This document shows, in pieces, positions 1-11,300 of a stretch of 64,000 nt of DNA; position 1 is the stretch's first letter; each line of letters starts with the position of its first letter. Source of the DNA: Nepenthes gracilis (lineage: Eukaryota > Streptophyta > Magnoliopsida > Caryophyllales > Nepenthaceae). The notes under the pieces are model-generated. The model saw only the letters and a list, made by a program, of their open reading frames with translations, was not told the DNA's origin and searched no databases. Location of the stretch: NCBI GenBank assembly GCA_033239525.1, contig BSYO01000016.1, positions 8,629,045 through 8,693,044 of the forward strand, given 5' to 3'. The translations under genes and the position numbers were made by a program.

Positions 1-1402
1 TTGTTAAGTTCAATTATTTTCTAATCATTTGTTTATTGTGAAAAAGTATCTGTTAAAGTTTAAGATTTACGCTAACATGAATATGACTTAAGCTTATATG
101 AATATGAAAATATGTATTTATATAAAATAATCTGGAAATCGATAATTTGTTATTTGTTATGGATATTTTCTCATTGAGTGAGAAAATCAAAGAAAAAGGA
201 CTAAGTAAATTTGTGTAGAGTTTTCAACTAAATTATAAAAAAAATCAAAAAATTTGACCAACGATTTTATTCAGAGGGCGAAAATTTTCAGCATACCTTA
301 GAATATTACAGTGGTAGATCGAAGAATGCTCTTAGGCCATGGGAAAACTTTTGGTGGCAATAAAGACTATACCCCATATATTGAGTTAGAGGTATATTAC
401 TCATCACGGGATATTAAATTTCATGGGTAGTGCCTTAGATTATGTGGAAGTATACACAATCCTTTCCTTATTTGGTCACTCCGTTAGTTGGTAAGGCCTA
501 CTACTCCTAATCCCTAAAGAAAAATAAGTTTCTATATGTTTTGAAGGTTAATGGAATTAAAAATTAAATAAGAAAAATTAAATGTATCACAGAAATGTTA
601 TTCGATCATGTTTTATGCTTATATAAGCATTATGATTTTATTTTATTCATCTAATTTTATTTTAAAGTATATTGCATTTGTCCTTATTTATATTTGTATA
701 TTGTTGAACATTTGGCTCACTTCCTTACTAATTTTTTAATAACCCTTCAGATGAGTTACATGAGCCTAAACCAGGCAATCAAGATCAATGGATCATGTGG
801 ACATAAAGAGCCTAAATTATTATGATTATGGATGATTTATAATGTTTGGCGTTTTTAAATAATGTTTATTGTATCTAGATGTTATAATTTAGTTTAATTT
901 CAATTCTGGATGATGGATGTAAAGTAAATAAGTTGTGGCCGATATTTAGAAGATTCAATTGTTGTATTATGGAGTTAAGTATTGGTTGTTGTGTCGTGAT
1001 GGTCTTGGACAGATTTTTATGTGTGGGATTGTCGTTATGGTGTAGGGAAGTGGTTTTGTATTCAGCAGGCATTCCATGTAATATGGCTGACTGATGTTTG
1101 AAGTTTTTAGCTTCGTTTATATATAAGTCATGAATATTTTTACTTTTGTAGGTTATTGATATTGAATGTGGTTTCAATTTTAGCAGACATCTTTCCTTAC
1201 TAGAGGTCTGACGTCGTATTTTTGGGTAGGTATCAAAGCCACCGATGCTGTGGCATATTTTTGGATTATGTGTATACTATTTATTATTTATATTGAGGTC
1301 AGTTGAAATATCCCACGTTCAATTAATATTTTTTATTTCATTTATTTGGTTAATTATTTAGGATTAGAGGTAATGATGGGATTTGGACGTGATCCGTCAT
1401 AG
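1..1402 (+). mobile_element. LTR relic, Tekay-like (truncated by window edge)
   Basis: This stretch follows, in the same order, the 3' half of the LTR at 1474-3304. Shared landmarks are a segment around 270-300 resembling 2470-2500, the motif 'cacaatcct' near 457, 'ccctaaagaaaaataagttt' near 512, and a GACGT-rich end around 1207-1402. It ends in GTCATA near 1402, like the LTR at 3304. No primer-binding site follows, so it is a solo LTR or the 3' LTR of an element lying left of the window. No gene is seen in it. Confidence 0.55.
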
Positions 1403-1473
1403 AAAGATTGGAGGATGAGAAGATAATGTATTGATACATGTATAAGGGGATTGAGCATTTAATAGAAGGCTAG

Positions 1474-3304
1474 TGTAAGGTTTTGGTTTCTAGTTACTTA
1501 TGTAATTGCGATTAGTTTTTTGTAACTTATATAATTGTGATTAAAGAAGTTAATACAATTATAATTCGGGTCAAAGGATATGCGCCCTTTGGGCGGACCT
1601 GTCGGGCGCTCGAAAGCCCTGGCAGGTGCCAAAAATTGAATGGGGTGTACTCACTATGCACCCAAGTGTCCCAACAAGCATGGATTCTAGTAGCTCTACG
1701 CCCACCCCGCGCTTGAGAGCTGGACTTTAATAAAAGTCGGCCACGGGTCGACTCCACCACATTCCAAGCGGTGGAGGAGAGAGAGAGGGCAAAAAACTGA
1801 GAGAAGGGAGAACAGAGAGAAAAGGAGAGAAGGCTCCGAGAAGTTAAATTTGGAACATTCAGACTAAGAATTTCGGTGTATCAGGCGAAGGTAAGTGTAT
1901 TTTTAGCTCATTCTTTCATTTATTGCTTTTTATTCCAATTCTTTTTGAATATTATTATTCTAATATTTGTCTAAAATAGGATTTTGAAATAAAAGTATAA
2001 AAATTTTGTATATTTATTGGTACACCATGATTTTATAGTAATATTTATAAAAAATCCTCTGTTTAATTATCCGTATCATAATTATGTGTTTTATCTCCAA
2101 ATTCTTTTCATGTTTAGATACATAAAAATAATTTTTACATTTTTTTGCTCTGTAAATGTTAATTTTAAATTATTACATGTTATTTGTATATAGTAAAAAT
2201 ATGTTGTATATTTAATTATATGCTATATGCTTAGAAATTTTGTATTGAAATTCCTAAATTTTTTCCTGCTTGTTTTACTGCCAAATTTCATGTTATGAAA
2301 TTATTATAATAAAAATGTATCAGATATTATGAAAAAGAAAAATAATGGGCTCTACAATTCTGTTAAGAAAATATAAACCGCTATCCAAAAAAATGTGAAC
2401 TAAGAATTAAAAAATAAAGTGTAAAATTTTTTTCAAGTTAAGAAATTAAAAAATTAGACCGAAAAATTATTCAGTGGGTAATATTTCTTGATATACCTTA
2501 GGATATTATAATGGTAATTGAGAAAATTGTCCTTGCCGTGGGAGAATTAGGATGGCTTACGGCCCCGTCTACCGGGTGAGAGGTATGTACAGCCTACCTC
2601 TTATTGAATAAAGGTTTATGGTCTTCGATTGTGTGGAGTGAACACAATCCTCTTCCTCGATTGTCTGCTCTGTTAGTTGATAAGGGCTACTAGTTCTGGT
2701 TCCTAAAGATGAATAAGTTTTCGATATGTTTGACAGTTAAAAGAACAAGATAATGAAGAAAATATTTTCTACCTAGGTTTTATGATTAGTTGATGTATTA
2801 TGACTCCTATTCCTTCTGATAATATGCTTTATGTAAAATGTGCATATTTTGGTTCATTTTTTTGCTATTTTTACTAGCCTTCAGATAAATTGTATGAGCT
2901 AATGCCAGATGAAGTGGAATGAAGATTTAGAATTTTGTTTTTCATGCTTAGGAAGAAGGATTTTGTTGTTCTAATTTTTATGTATTGAATATTTGTAAAA
3001 CTTTTGAAGTATAAAATGATGTTTTAAATTTTGATGATATTAGTGCAGTATTACTTCCCAAATTGATATGAATCTGATGTATACTTTGTAGGAATCTGTT
3101 GGAGATATTTTTTATTGATAATTTTTAACAGGTATCTTTTTTAACAAGATCCGACGTCGTTCTCCAATAGGACGATATTGGAGCCATTAATGACATGGCA
3201 ATTGTATGGATTCTATGTAGGTATATGTTTATATATCTGTGTGTGTATCATTAATTAATTGAGATAATAAGTGAATGACGAAAATGAGGATGTGAGACGT
3301 CATA
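1474..3304 (+). repeat. 5' LTR of the Tekay-type element
   Basis: Starts TGTAAGG and matches 7976-9889 along its length. Shared markers are 'cccgtctaccgggtga' (2565 and 9123), 'ggtatgtacagcctacc' and the end region 'cattaattaattgagataat'. It ends GTCATA two bases before the primer-binding site. The last two bases are not the usual CA; the boundary was set by the target duplication. Confidence 0.85.
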
Positions 3305-3306
3305 GG

Positions 3307-3318
3307 TGGTATTAGAGA
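3307..3318 (+). other. Primer-binding site (tRNA-Met type)
   Basis: TGGTATTAGAGA differs at two positions from the common plant primer site TGGTATCAGAGC (initiator Met tRNA). It lies two bases after the 5' LTR. Confidence 0.75.
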
Positions 3319-3539
3319 TATGTTTAAGAAGATGTCTTAGGTTGAAGAATCCTGATGCAGAAGCTTAGGTTTGGTTTAGAATCATTTAAGTTAGGATTAG
3401 TTTGTTCTAATTGAATCTTAAGTTGTTAAATCCTAATTGTCGCCCTAGATTGACTATCTATTAAATTATTGGCTGTAATGTAGTGATCTAACTTGAGTGA
3501 TAATGTTTTTGCCAATAGGATTTAAGAAATGGTTGATTG

Positions 3540-4445
3540 AAGGAAAAGGAATACTTACACTGATATATGTCCAGAACGAGAGGAAGAGTATTTGAACCTA
3601 TTAGGAAGAATGACTGGCATTATTGAATCAATGGAATAGCGTAATTTTGCACCAGTTCCAACTCTAGCCCCAACAAATCCCGAACACACAGTTTACAATT
3701 GATTTACCAAAGAACGAGTACCTGAATTTATGGGAGATCCAGATTCAACGAAGGTAGACACGTAGATTCAGAGGCTTAAAATAGTCTTCACTATCATTCA
3801 TTGTCCTGACGAGGACAAGGTAACCTTTCCTTTCTACAGACTGAAAGGAAAAGTTGATCACTATTGGCATGCAAAAGAGAGCTATGGGAGTGCCAGAGAT
3901 TGAGATTACATGGGAGATATTCGAGGATGCGTTTAATGGATAAATATTTTTCTATGAGTCTTCGGGAGTAAAAAGAAGAAGAATTTGCACGATTCAAGCA
4001 ATGGAGCCGATCGGTAGCGGAGTACGATGTGAAGTTTACCGAATTGTCCTACTCTGTTTCTTACCTAGTTGAGGATGAAGTTAGGAAAGTCAAGAAGTTT
4101 TAACAAGGTTTAAGGGATGAAATCAGAAAGCAACTAGTGACTTTAAAGCTGTGAATTTATGGATATGTATTAGATCGGGCACTGTTGTTCGAGAAGGAGC
4201 TCAAGAAAGAAGAATACTTTAAGAAAAAGACTGCAAACCATGGATGTTTGGGAGCAAGCTCAAGTTTGGGAGTAGGAGGATCCACCAAGAAAGTTAAGGT
4301 GGTGGATAAAGGGAAAATAGTATTGCAATTCAGACAATACCAAGCACACAAGTAGCAGCACTTGCTTGTTCTCATTGTGGGAGATTGCATGCAAGGAACC
4401 CTTGTCATAAATAGACGGGAATCTGTTTCAAATGTGGTTAATAAG
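3540..4445 (+). pseudogene. gag relic of the Tekay-type element
   Basis: Capsid-like coding sequence in mixed frames. Near 3730-3890 translation gives VPEFMGDPDSTKVDT and then a stretch with CPDEDKVTF and DHYWHAKE, the usual plant gypsy gag pattern (about 'DEEKV..A...L.G.A..WW'). A cysteine cluster CSHCG...NPCH near 4368-4410 and CFKCG near 4428 is the remains of a zinc knuckle. There are several in-frame stops and at least one frame change, so no protein can be made. It sits directly upstream of the protease segment. Confidence 0.75.
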
Positions 4446-4468
4446 TCACCTGATTCAGAACTACCCCT

Positions 4469-4819
4469 ATGCTAGGATGCCTGCGTTCGGGTAAAGCATT
4501 TGCAGTTACAATGCAGAATACGGAGGCATCACTAAATATTGTGGAAGGTACTCTTTTTCTTTGTGATATTCTAACTCATGTGTTATTTGATTCAGGATCT
4601 ACGCATTCGTTCATTTCTCCTAAATTCATGTGTCATTTAGCATCTTCCCTGAGGATCTTAGATTTTTCTTTAATGATATCAACACCTATGGGATCATCGG
4701 TAATCACAGATATTATATATCCGAGGTGTGTAGTTCGGGTGAGTGGATTACAGTTAGCTATAGATTTGATTTTGTTAAAGATGTCCAATTTTGATGTGAT
4801 TTTGGGTATGAATTGGTAA
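4469..4819 (+). pseudogene. Retropepsin (aspartic protease) segment
   Basis: An open stretch of 116 codons with the aspartic protease active-site motif LFDSGSTHSFIS and the downstream conserved DVILGMNW. It is the protease part of the gag-pol polyprotein and would cut that polyprotein during particle maturation. This stretch is uninterrupted, but both neighbouring domains are broken and the ATG at its start is probably internal. Confidence 0.8.
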
Positions 4820-5034
4820 GCAAATCATCATGCCAGTATTGATTATTTTCACAAAAAGATTTATTTTGTTATTCTGGGTGTGAGCCATTTCACATTCAAG
4901 GAGTAAGATGGAAGGAGATGCACGCTTTGATTTCCGCTTTACATGTCTGACACTTGATTCGAAATAGATGCCAAACTTATTTAGCCTATACCAGCACAAT
5001 TGAAAGTCATGATCTATAGGTGAAGGATATTCCA

Positions 5035-6400
5035 GTGGTTAATGAATTTGAGGAAGTTTTTCCTAAAGATTTACCTGGCTTACTACCGCAATGGGAGATT
5101 GAATTTGAAATTGAAGTTATTCCTAGTTCAGCCCCAATTTTGAAGACATCATATAGAATGACACCAGTAGAATTGAAAAAATTAAAGCAATCATTGTAGG
5201 AACTATTAAAGATGGGATTTATTAGATCGAGTGTTTCTCCTCGGGGTGCCCCGATGTTGTTTATAAAGAAGAAAGATAGATCATTGAGGTTATATATTGA
5301 TTACCGGGAGCTAAATAAAAACACCATCAATAATAAGTACCCGTTGCCAAAGATTGATGACTTTGATCAATTACAAGGGGCTCAGGTGTTCTCTTAAAAT
5401 TGACCTTCATTTGGGATACTACCAATTAAGGATTAAGAACGAAGATGTAGCGAAGACTGCGTTCTGAACAAGATATAATCACTACAAATTTTTAGTTATA
5501 CTATTTGAATTGACTAGCGCTCCTGCCGCTTTCATGGATTTGATGAATCGGGTATTTTAGTCCTATTTTGATCAATTTACAGTGGTATTTATTGATGATA
5601 TATTGATTTACTTGAAGAGTTACGATGATCACGAGGCACATTTGAGGACTCTGCTTCAGACTTTACGGGAACATAAATTATATGCTAAATTCAAAAGGTG
5701 TGAGTTTTAGCTCGAGGAGGTAGGATTCTTAGAGCATATTATATCGAAGGGCAGCATCTCTATGGATTCCAAAAAGATCAAAGCTGTTGTTAATTGGAGT
5801 CGCCCTACTACGGTAATTGAAATTCAGAGTTTCCTTGAGAGGTAGGATATTATCGAAGATTTGTAAAAATTTCTCAAGAATTTCCATGCTGCTAACTTAA
5901 TTGACGAAGAAGAAATTTAAATTTGTTTGGGCTGAAGAATGTGAACAAAGTTTCCATGAATTAAAGAATTGATTGACTACTGCACCAATTTTGACAATTC
6001 TTTAAGGATATGGTGGATTTATAGTCTACTGTGATACTTTCAAGACTGGATTAGGCTGTATCCTAATGCAATATGGAAAGGTGATAGCATTGGGTCGAGG
6101 CAATTAAAGGTCTACAAAAAGAACTATTCAACCCATGATTTGAAATTAATAGTAGTAATTTTTGTACTGAAAATTTAAAGACATTATTTATATGGTAAAA
6201 AAATTTCTAGTATATTTAAATCATAAGAGTTTAAAATACTTATTCTTACAGAAAGAGCTGAACATGAGATAGAGAAGGTAGATGGACTTCCTGAAGGACT
6301 ATTGTTGTGAAATTCAGTATCAACCAAAAAAAGTCAACGTGGTGGCTAATGCCTTAAGTTGCCAAATGTGTTATGTGGCAAAATTGAGGATTAAAGAGAT
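5035..6400 (+). pseudogene. Reverse transcriptase and RNase H relic
   Basis: Reverse transcriptase fingers and palm are readable with stops: EVFPKDLPG near 5055, [20 protein letters not shown] at 5212, YIDYRELNK near 5295, and the catalytic box VVFIDDIL near 5584-5610 with the Asp pair kept. RNase H follows at about 5880-6370 (remnants around FVWAEECEQSFHELK). Stops at 5395, 5467, 5557 and 5707 and frameshifts near 5840 disable it. It belongs to the element whose protease lies upstream and integrase downstream. Confidence 0.85.
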
Positions 6401-6535
6401 GAAGATGCTTGGCTGTATGAAGCAATGTAATATTCAGAGCTACATTTAAGGCAACCAGATGATTTTATCGTATCTTCAAATCCAACCGGAGATACTGAAA
6501 AAAATCAAAGATGGTTAGATAACGACCCATTTCTA

Positions 6536-7900
6536 ATGGATATTGTCAGAGATTTGAGCCGGAACTCCAGGGTTGATTTTAATGTCTGCGCTGATGGAGT
6601 ATTGAGATTTTGGGATAGACTATATGTACCGGATGATAAGGAGTTAAATGAGAAAATCATAAAAGAAGCTCATCAACCTAAATATACTATTCATCCGGTA
6701 ATTAACAAGATGTACCAAGACATAACGAAAATATTTTGATGGATAAATGTGAAGAACGAGATCGTGGCACATGTGAAACAATGTCTAATCTGTTAACAGC
6801 TAAAGGCCGAATGAAAGAAGCCATCAAGTCTATTACAGTCGTCGCCTATCCGTAATTGGAAATGGGAGGACATAACGATGGTTTTAATGATGAGATTACC
6901 AAAGACTTCGAAGAATCATAATGCAATTTGGGTAATCATTGATCGATTGATGAAATCAGTATACTTTCTAGCTATTCGGATGACTTATTCGAGGGATCGA
7001 TTAGCTTGGATATATATTGATGAGGTAATTAGATTGCACGGTATGCCAGCATCTATCGTATCAAATCAGGATTCGTAGTTTGTTTCTAAATTTTAGGAAA
7101 GCCTATATCGTGAATTGGGAATAAAATTAAAATTTAGTTCGACTTATAACCCACAAACCAATACACAATTAGAACAAACCATCCAAATTTTAGTGGACAT
7201 GTTAAGAATTTCAATTTTTGAGATGAAGGGCAATTGGGACGACCATTTGGCATGGGCGGAAATCGCCTATAATAATAGTTATTAAGCGAGCATCGGGATG
7301 GCCCCATTTGAAGCCTTATATGGGAGAACATATAGATCTCCAATCCATAGGGAAGAAACCAGTGATATATGACTTTTGAAACTAGATATTATTAGAGAGA
7401 GGTCCGAGAAAGTCAAGTTGATTAATGAGAATTTGAAGGTAGCTTAAAGCAAACAGAAAATTTATGTAGATCAGAGAAGATCGAAATTGAAATTTGAAGT
7501 CGAAGACTATGTTTTCGTGAAAGTATCACCATCCAAAAGAATAACCAAATTTGGGATAAAGGAAAAGCTAAAGTTGAGATTTATTGGCCCCTTTGAAATT
7601 TTGAAAATAATTGGTGAAATAGGTTATTGATTGGCATTACAACCAAATTTGGAAGAAGTGCATAATGTTTTTTATGTATCTATACTCCAAGAAAACGTCC
7701 ATGATCCGGCCCACATTATTGAGTATGAGCCTTTGGAGATTGATGAAGATTTAATATATGTTGAGAAACTAGTATAAGTTTTGGACCGTAGAGATCAAGT
7801 GCTTTAGACAAAGACCATTACATTGGTGAAGGTTTTGTGGAGAAACCATTCACAGGAAGAAGCCACGTGAGAAAGAGAGGATGAGATTTGAGACAAATAT
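6536..7900 (+). pseudogene. Integrase with chromodomain-like tail, relic
   Basis: The zinc-binding HHCC region is near 6665-6800 (HQPKYTIHP...H.KQCLIC). The catalytic core is near 6878-7300, with HGMPASIVSNQDS around the second Asp and TYNPQTNTQLEQ before the Glu helix. The GPY/F module is near 7570-7620 (RFIGPFEILK). The tail motif WRNHSQEEAT lies near 7839, with the EPLEIDEDL segment upstream; this tail is typical of Tekay chromoviruses. Several stops, including ones near 7075 and 7282, make it a pseudogene. Confidence 0.85.
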
Positions 7901-7961
7901 CCTTATCGTTTCTATCATTAAGGTATGTAATCCCCGTGAAATTTTGAGGATTAAATTTTAT

Positions 7962-7975
7962 AAGAATGGGAGGAT
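7962..7975 (+). other. Polypurine tract
   Basis: The purine run AAGAATGGGAGGAT lies immediately before the TG start of the 3' LTR, where plus-strand priming is expected. Confidence 0.7.
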
Positions 7976-9889
7976 TGTAAGGTTCTGGTTTCTAATCACT
8001 TATGTAATTGTGATTAAAGAAATTAATATAATTAAAATTTAGGTCAAAAAATATAAAAAAGAAGGTTAAAAAGGAAAAAATTACAAATCGGATGTGTACC
8101 GCACTCGGCCTTGGGATGGCACCTGTGTGCCTGCCGGGTGCTCGAGTGCTCCAATAGTTGCCAAAAATAGAATGGGGAGCTCTCGTTGTGTGCCCGGGCA
8201 CCCTAACAAACATGAATTCTAGTAGCTTCTCGCCTATCTTGTGCCCTACCCACGCTTGAACGCCAGACTTTTATAAAAGTCGGCCATGGGCCGACACCAT
8301 GGCATTCCAAGTGGTGGAGGAGAGAGAGAGAGGGCAAAAAACTGAGAAAGAAGGGCCGAGAAAGAAGGGAGAAGGGATAGAAAAGGAGAGAAGGCTCCAT
8401 TAAGTTAAATTCAAAACGTTCGGACTAAGAATTTCTATACATCAGATAAAGGTAAGGGTATTTTTAGCTCCCTCTTTTCTTTGTTACTTTTTATTCCAAT
8501 TCTTTTTGAGTATTATTGTTCTAATACTTGTCTAAGCTAGAATTTTGATGTAAAAGCACGAAAATTTTGCATATTTATCGCTATACCATAATTTTATAGT
8601 AAAATTTATCAAAAATCTTTGTTTAATTATCCGTATCGTAATTATGTGTTTTTTCTTCAAAATCTCTTCATATTTAGATGTATAAAAATAATTCCTACAT
8701 ACTTATACTCTGTAGATGTTAATTTTAAATTGTTACATGTTTTTTGTATAACCTAAAAATATATTATATATTTAATTATATGATGTATGTTTAGAAAATT
8801 TGTATTGAAATTCAAAAATTTTTTTCTACATGCTTTACTGTCAAATTTTATGTTATGAAATTATTATGATAAGAATGTATTAGATATTATGAAAAATAAA
8901 AAGAAAGGATTATATAACTCTGTTAAGAAAATATGAACCATTCTCTAAAAGAGTGATAATTAAGAACTAAGAAGTAAAGTGTTGAGTTTTTCTTAAGTTA
9001 AGAAATTAAGAAATTAGATAGAGAAATTATTCATAGGGTAATATTATTGGCATGCCTTAAAATATTGTAGTGATAATTTAGAAAATTGTCCTTGCCATGG
9101 AGAAATTAGGATGGCTTACGGTCCCGTCTACCGGGTGAAAGGTATGTACAGCCTACCTTTTGTTGAATAGAGATTTATAGCCTTTGATTGTGTGGGGTGA
9201 ATATAATCTTTTTTTTTATTGTCCGCTCCGTTAGTTTGTAAGGCATGTTAGCCCTGATTCCTAAAGATAAATAACTTTTCAATGTGTTTGACAAAAGAAC
9301 AAGATAAAGAAGAAAATATTTTTCTACCCAGGTTTTATGGTTAGTTGATGTATTATGACTCATATTCCTTTTGATGATATGTTTTATGTAAAATGTTTAT
9401 ATTATTACTATATATGATACCTTGTTAAGTATTTGACTCACTTCCTTACTATTTTTACTAACCTTTAGATAAATTGCACGAGTTGATGCCAGATGAAGAG
9501 GAGTAAAGATTTAAAGTTTTGTTTCTTATATTTAGGGAAAAAAAAATTGTTGTTCTGATTTTAATGTACTGAATATTTGTAAAACTTTTGAAGTATGAAA
9601 TGTTGTTTTAAATTTTGAAAATATTAGTGTAGTATTGTTTCTGCAAATTGTTATGGATATTATGTATGCTTCTACAGGAATCTGTTGGAGGTATTTTTGA
9701 TTGATAATTTTTAATAAGCATCTTTTCTTAACAAAATTCGATGTTGTACTCCTATAGTATGGTGTTAGAGTTGTTAATGGCGTGGCGATTGTATGGATCC
9801 TGTGTAAGTATATATTTATATGTATATGTGTATCATTAATTAATTGAGATAATAAGTTAATGATGAAAATGAGGACATAGGACGAGATA
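7976..9889 (+). repeat. 3' LTR of the Tekay-type element
   Basis: Direct repeat of 1474-3304, starting TGTAAGG and ending ...GATA before the target duplication GCTAG. It holds the same internal landmarks, with many substitutions and small indels, which implies an old insertion. Confidence 0.85.
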
Positions 9890-9904
9890 GCTAGGCTTCC
9901 ATAG

Positions 9905-10690
9905 GTGCATTCGATGGGGACAAGTCGCTTGAAGAGAAGTGTGCTCGACAGGGAGCGGCTTAGGTAGGTGTGCTCAACATGGAGTGGCTTAGAAAAGGTG
10001 TGCTCGATGGGTAGGGGTATAGATAGAGGTACACTCGTTGGAGAGCAACTTAGAGAGGTGTATTCGACTGGGAGCGACTTAGAGAAGGTGCGCTAAACAG
10101 AGAGTAGCTTAGATAGGTGCACTTGCTTAGGAGCGGCTTAAAGAAGTGCACTTGATGGGGAGCGGTTTAAAGATAGGTGCACTCAACAGAGAGCGACTTA
10201 GAGAAGATGCACTTAACAGGGAGCAGCTTAGGGAAGGTACATTCGATGGGGAGTGACTTAGAGAGATGTGCTCAGTGGGAAGTGGGTTAGAGAGAGAGAG
10301 AGATGCGCTTGATAAGGTAAGCGGATTAAAGAGAAGTACACTCAATGCGGAGTGACTTAGATTGGTGTGCTCAATGAGGAATGGCTTAGAGAAGTACGCT
10401 CGATGGGGAGTGGTTTAGGTAGGTGCGCTTAATGGGGAGCGATTTAGAGAAAGTGCACTCGACGAGGAGTGATTTAGAAAGAGGTGCACTCGTTGGAGTG
10501 TGGCTTAGAGAGGTGTACTTGACGAGGAGGGGCTTGGAGAAAGTGCGCTCAATTGGAAGCGGTTTAGAGAAAGTGCGCTCAATAGAGAGTAGCTTAGAGA
10601 AAGTATGCTTGACGGGGAGTAGTTCAGAGAGATATGCTCAACGGGGAGTGGCATAAAAAGAAAGAGATGCACTCAACAGAGGGAGTGTAG
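9905..10690. repeat. Minisatellite, about 30-bp unit, roughly 26 copies
   Basis: Degenerate tandem array. A typical unit reads GGTGCACTCGATGGGGAGCG followed by GCTTAGAGAA, with unit length drifting between 28 and 35 bp. Because 30 is divisible by three, reading frames across it give spurious repeats of about ten residues (around VRSIGSGLEK); I do not treat these as genes. The same unit occurs three times at 14855-14955 inside a Tat-type LTR, so the array is probably an expanded piece of such an LTR. It begins about 15 bp after the Tekay element. Confidence 0.85.
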
Positions 10691-11300
10691 CTAGAGGTTG
10701 TCCAGCTGCTCAATGGAGAATCCAACAGCCACCCCAAGCATTGAGAGAGTGTTTTTAGTGGATGATTAGACTACCTATATTTAGGATCTCAGTGTTTGAA
10801 GAAGCCCCCTTTTTTCTGTGGTGGATTCTGGCCAAGGTTCTAAAAAGAAGATATTAGAAAGGATGCCAGAGAAAAAAAGTCTCTTTCTTTGTGAAGGAAG
10901 GGATGTATGTATAGAGCAAGGGCGTGGGTCTGCCTGCCTTAGGCTCCATGGTTCTGCAATCATGAGTGGCTAACATTGTGTGCCTGCTACCAGTGCTCTA
11001 ACCATCAAGATTCTCATGGTAATAGGCTAGTCGTCGCAGCCCGCAAATCGTGCTTCTACAGGCACGAGGGACCACAAGGTGGCAATGGTCAACCGGACTT
11101 GTCTATTGAGCTTGAGTTGATTGTTTTGTGTCTGTCGGGCCATCCTGAGGACATCCTTAGCAGCCCATACACCGTTGGGTCGTTCTGGGCCATTCCATCA
11201 TGGTCATACTGCTACTAGCTTTGAGTATTGGGTTTCGCAGAGCTTTTGTTGGGTTGCTGCTTTCAGAGCACTTTTTTTTTTGCAAGCCGGATTTTAGGTT
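10691..11300 (-). mobile_element. Remnant of a Tat-type LTR following the minisatellite
   Basis: The sequence after the array resembles, in layout, the part of the LTR at 14955-15558. It has a TATA-like 'tgtatgtatag' near 10906, 'gcgtgggtc' near 10922, and a GGGCCATT...ACTAGC end near 11189-11218. Identity is weak and I could not set exact borders. The short open frame at 10976-11218 has no recognisable domain. Confidence 0.4.

Larger units (their letters stand above)
1469..9894 (+). mobile_element. Ty3/gypsy retrotransposon, Tekay/Del-type chromovirus, degenerate
   Basis: A complete but decayed LTR retrotransposon. Order on + is LTR, primer-binding site, gag, protease, reverse transcriptase, RNase H, integrase, chromodomain-like tail, polypurine tract, LTR. 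A 5-bp target duplication GCTAG sits at 1469-1473 and 9890-9894, directly outside both LTRs. Long LTRs (1.8-1.9 kb), a tRNA-Met-type primer site and the integrase tail motif WRNHS..EEAT fit the Tekay (Del) chromovirus clade as I know it. Every protein domain is broken by stops, so the copy cannot be autonomous. Confidence 0.85.

Noticed and set aside
10127..10656. Open frames on both strands with repeated decapeptides
   Set aside because: They follow the 30-bp minisatellite, whose period keeps the frame; both strands are open and no domain is present.
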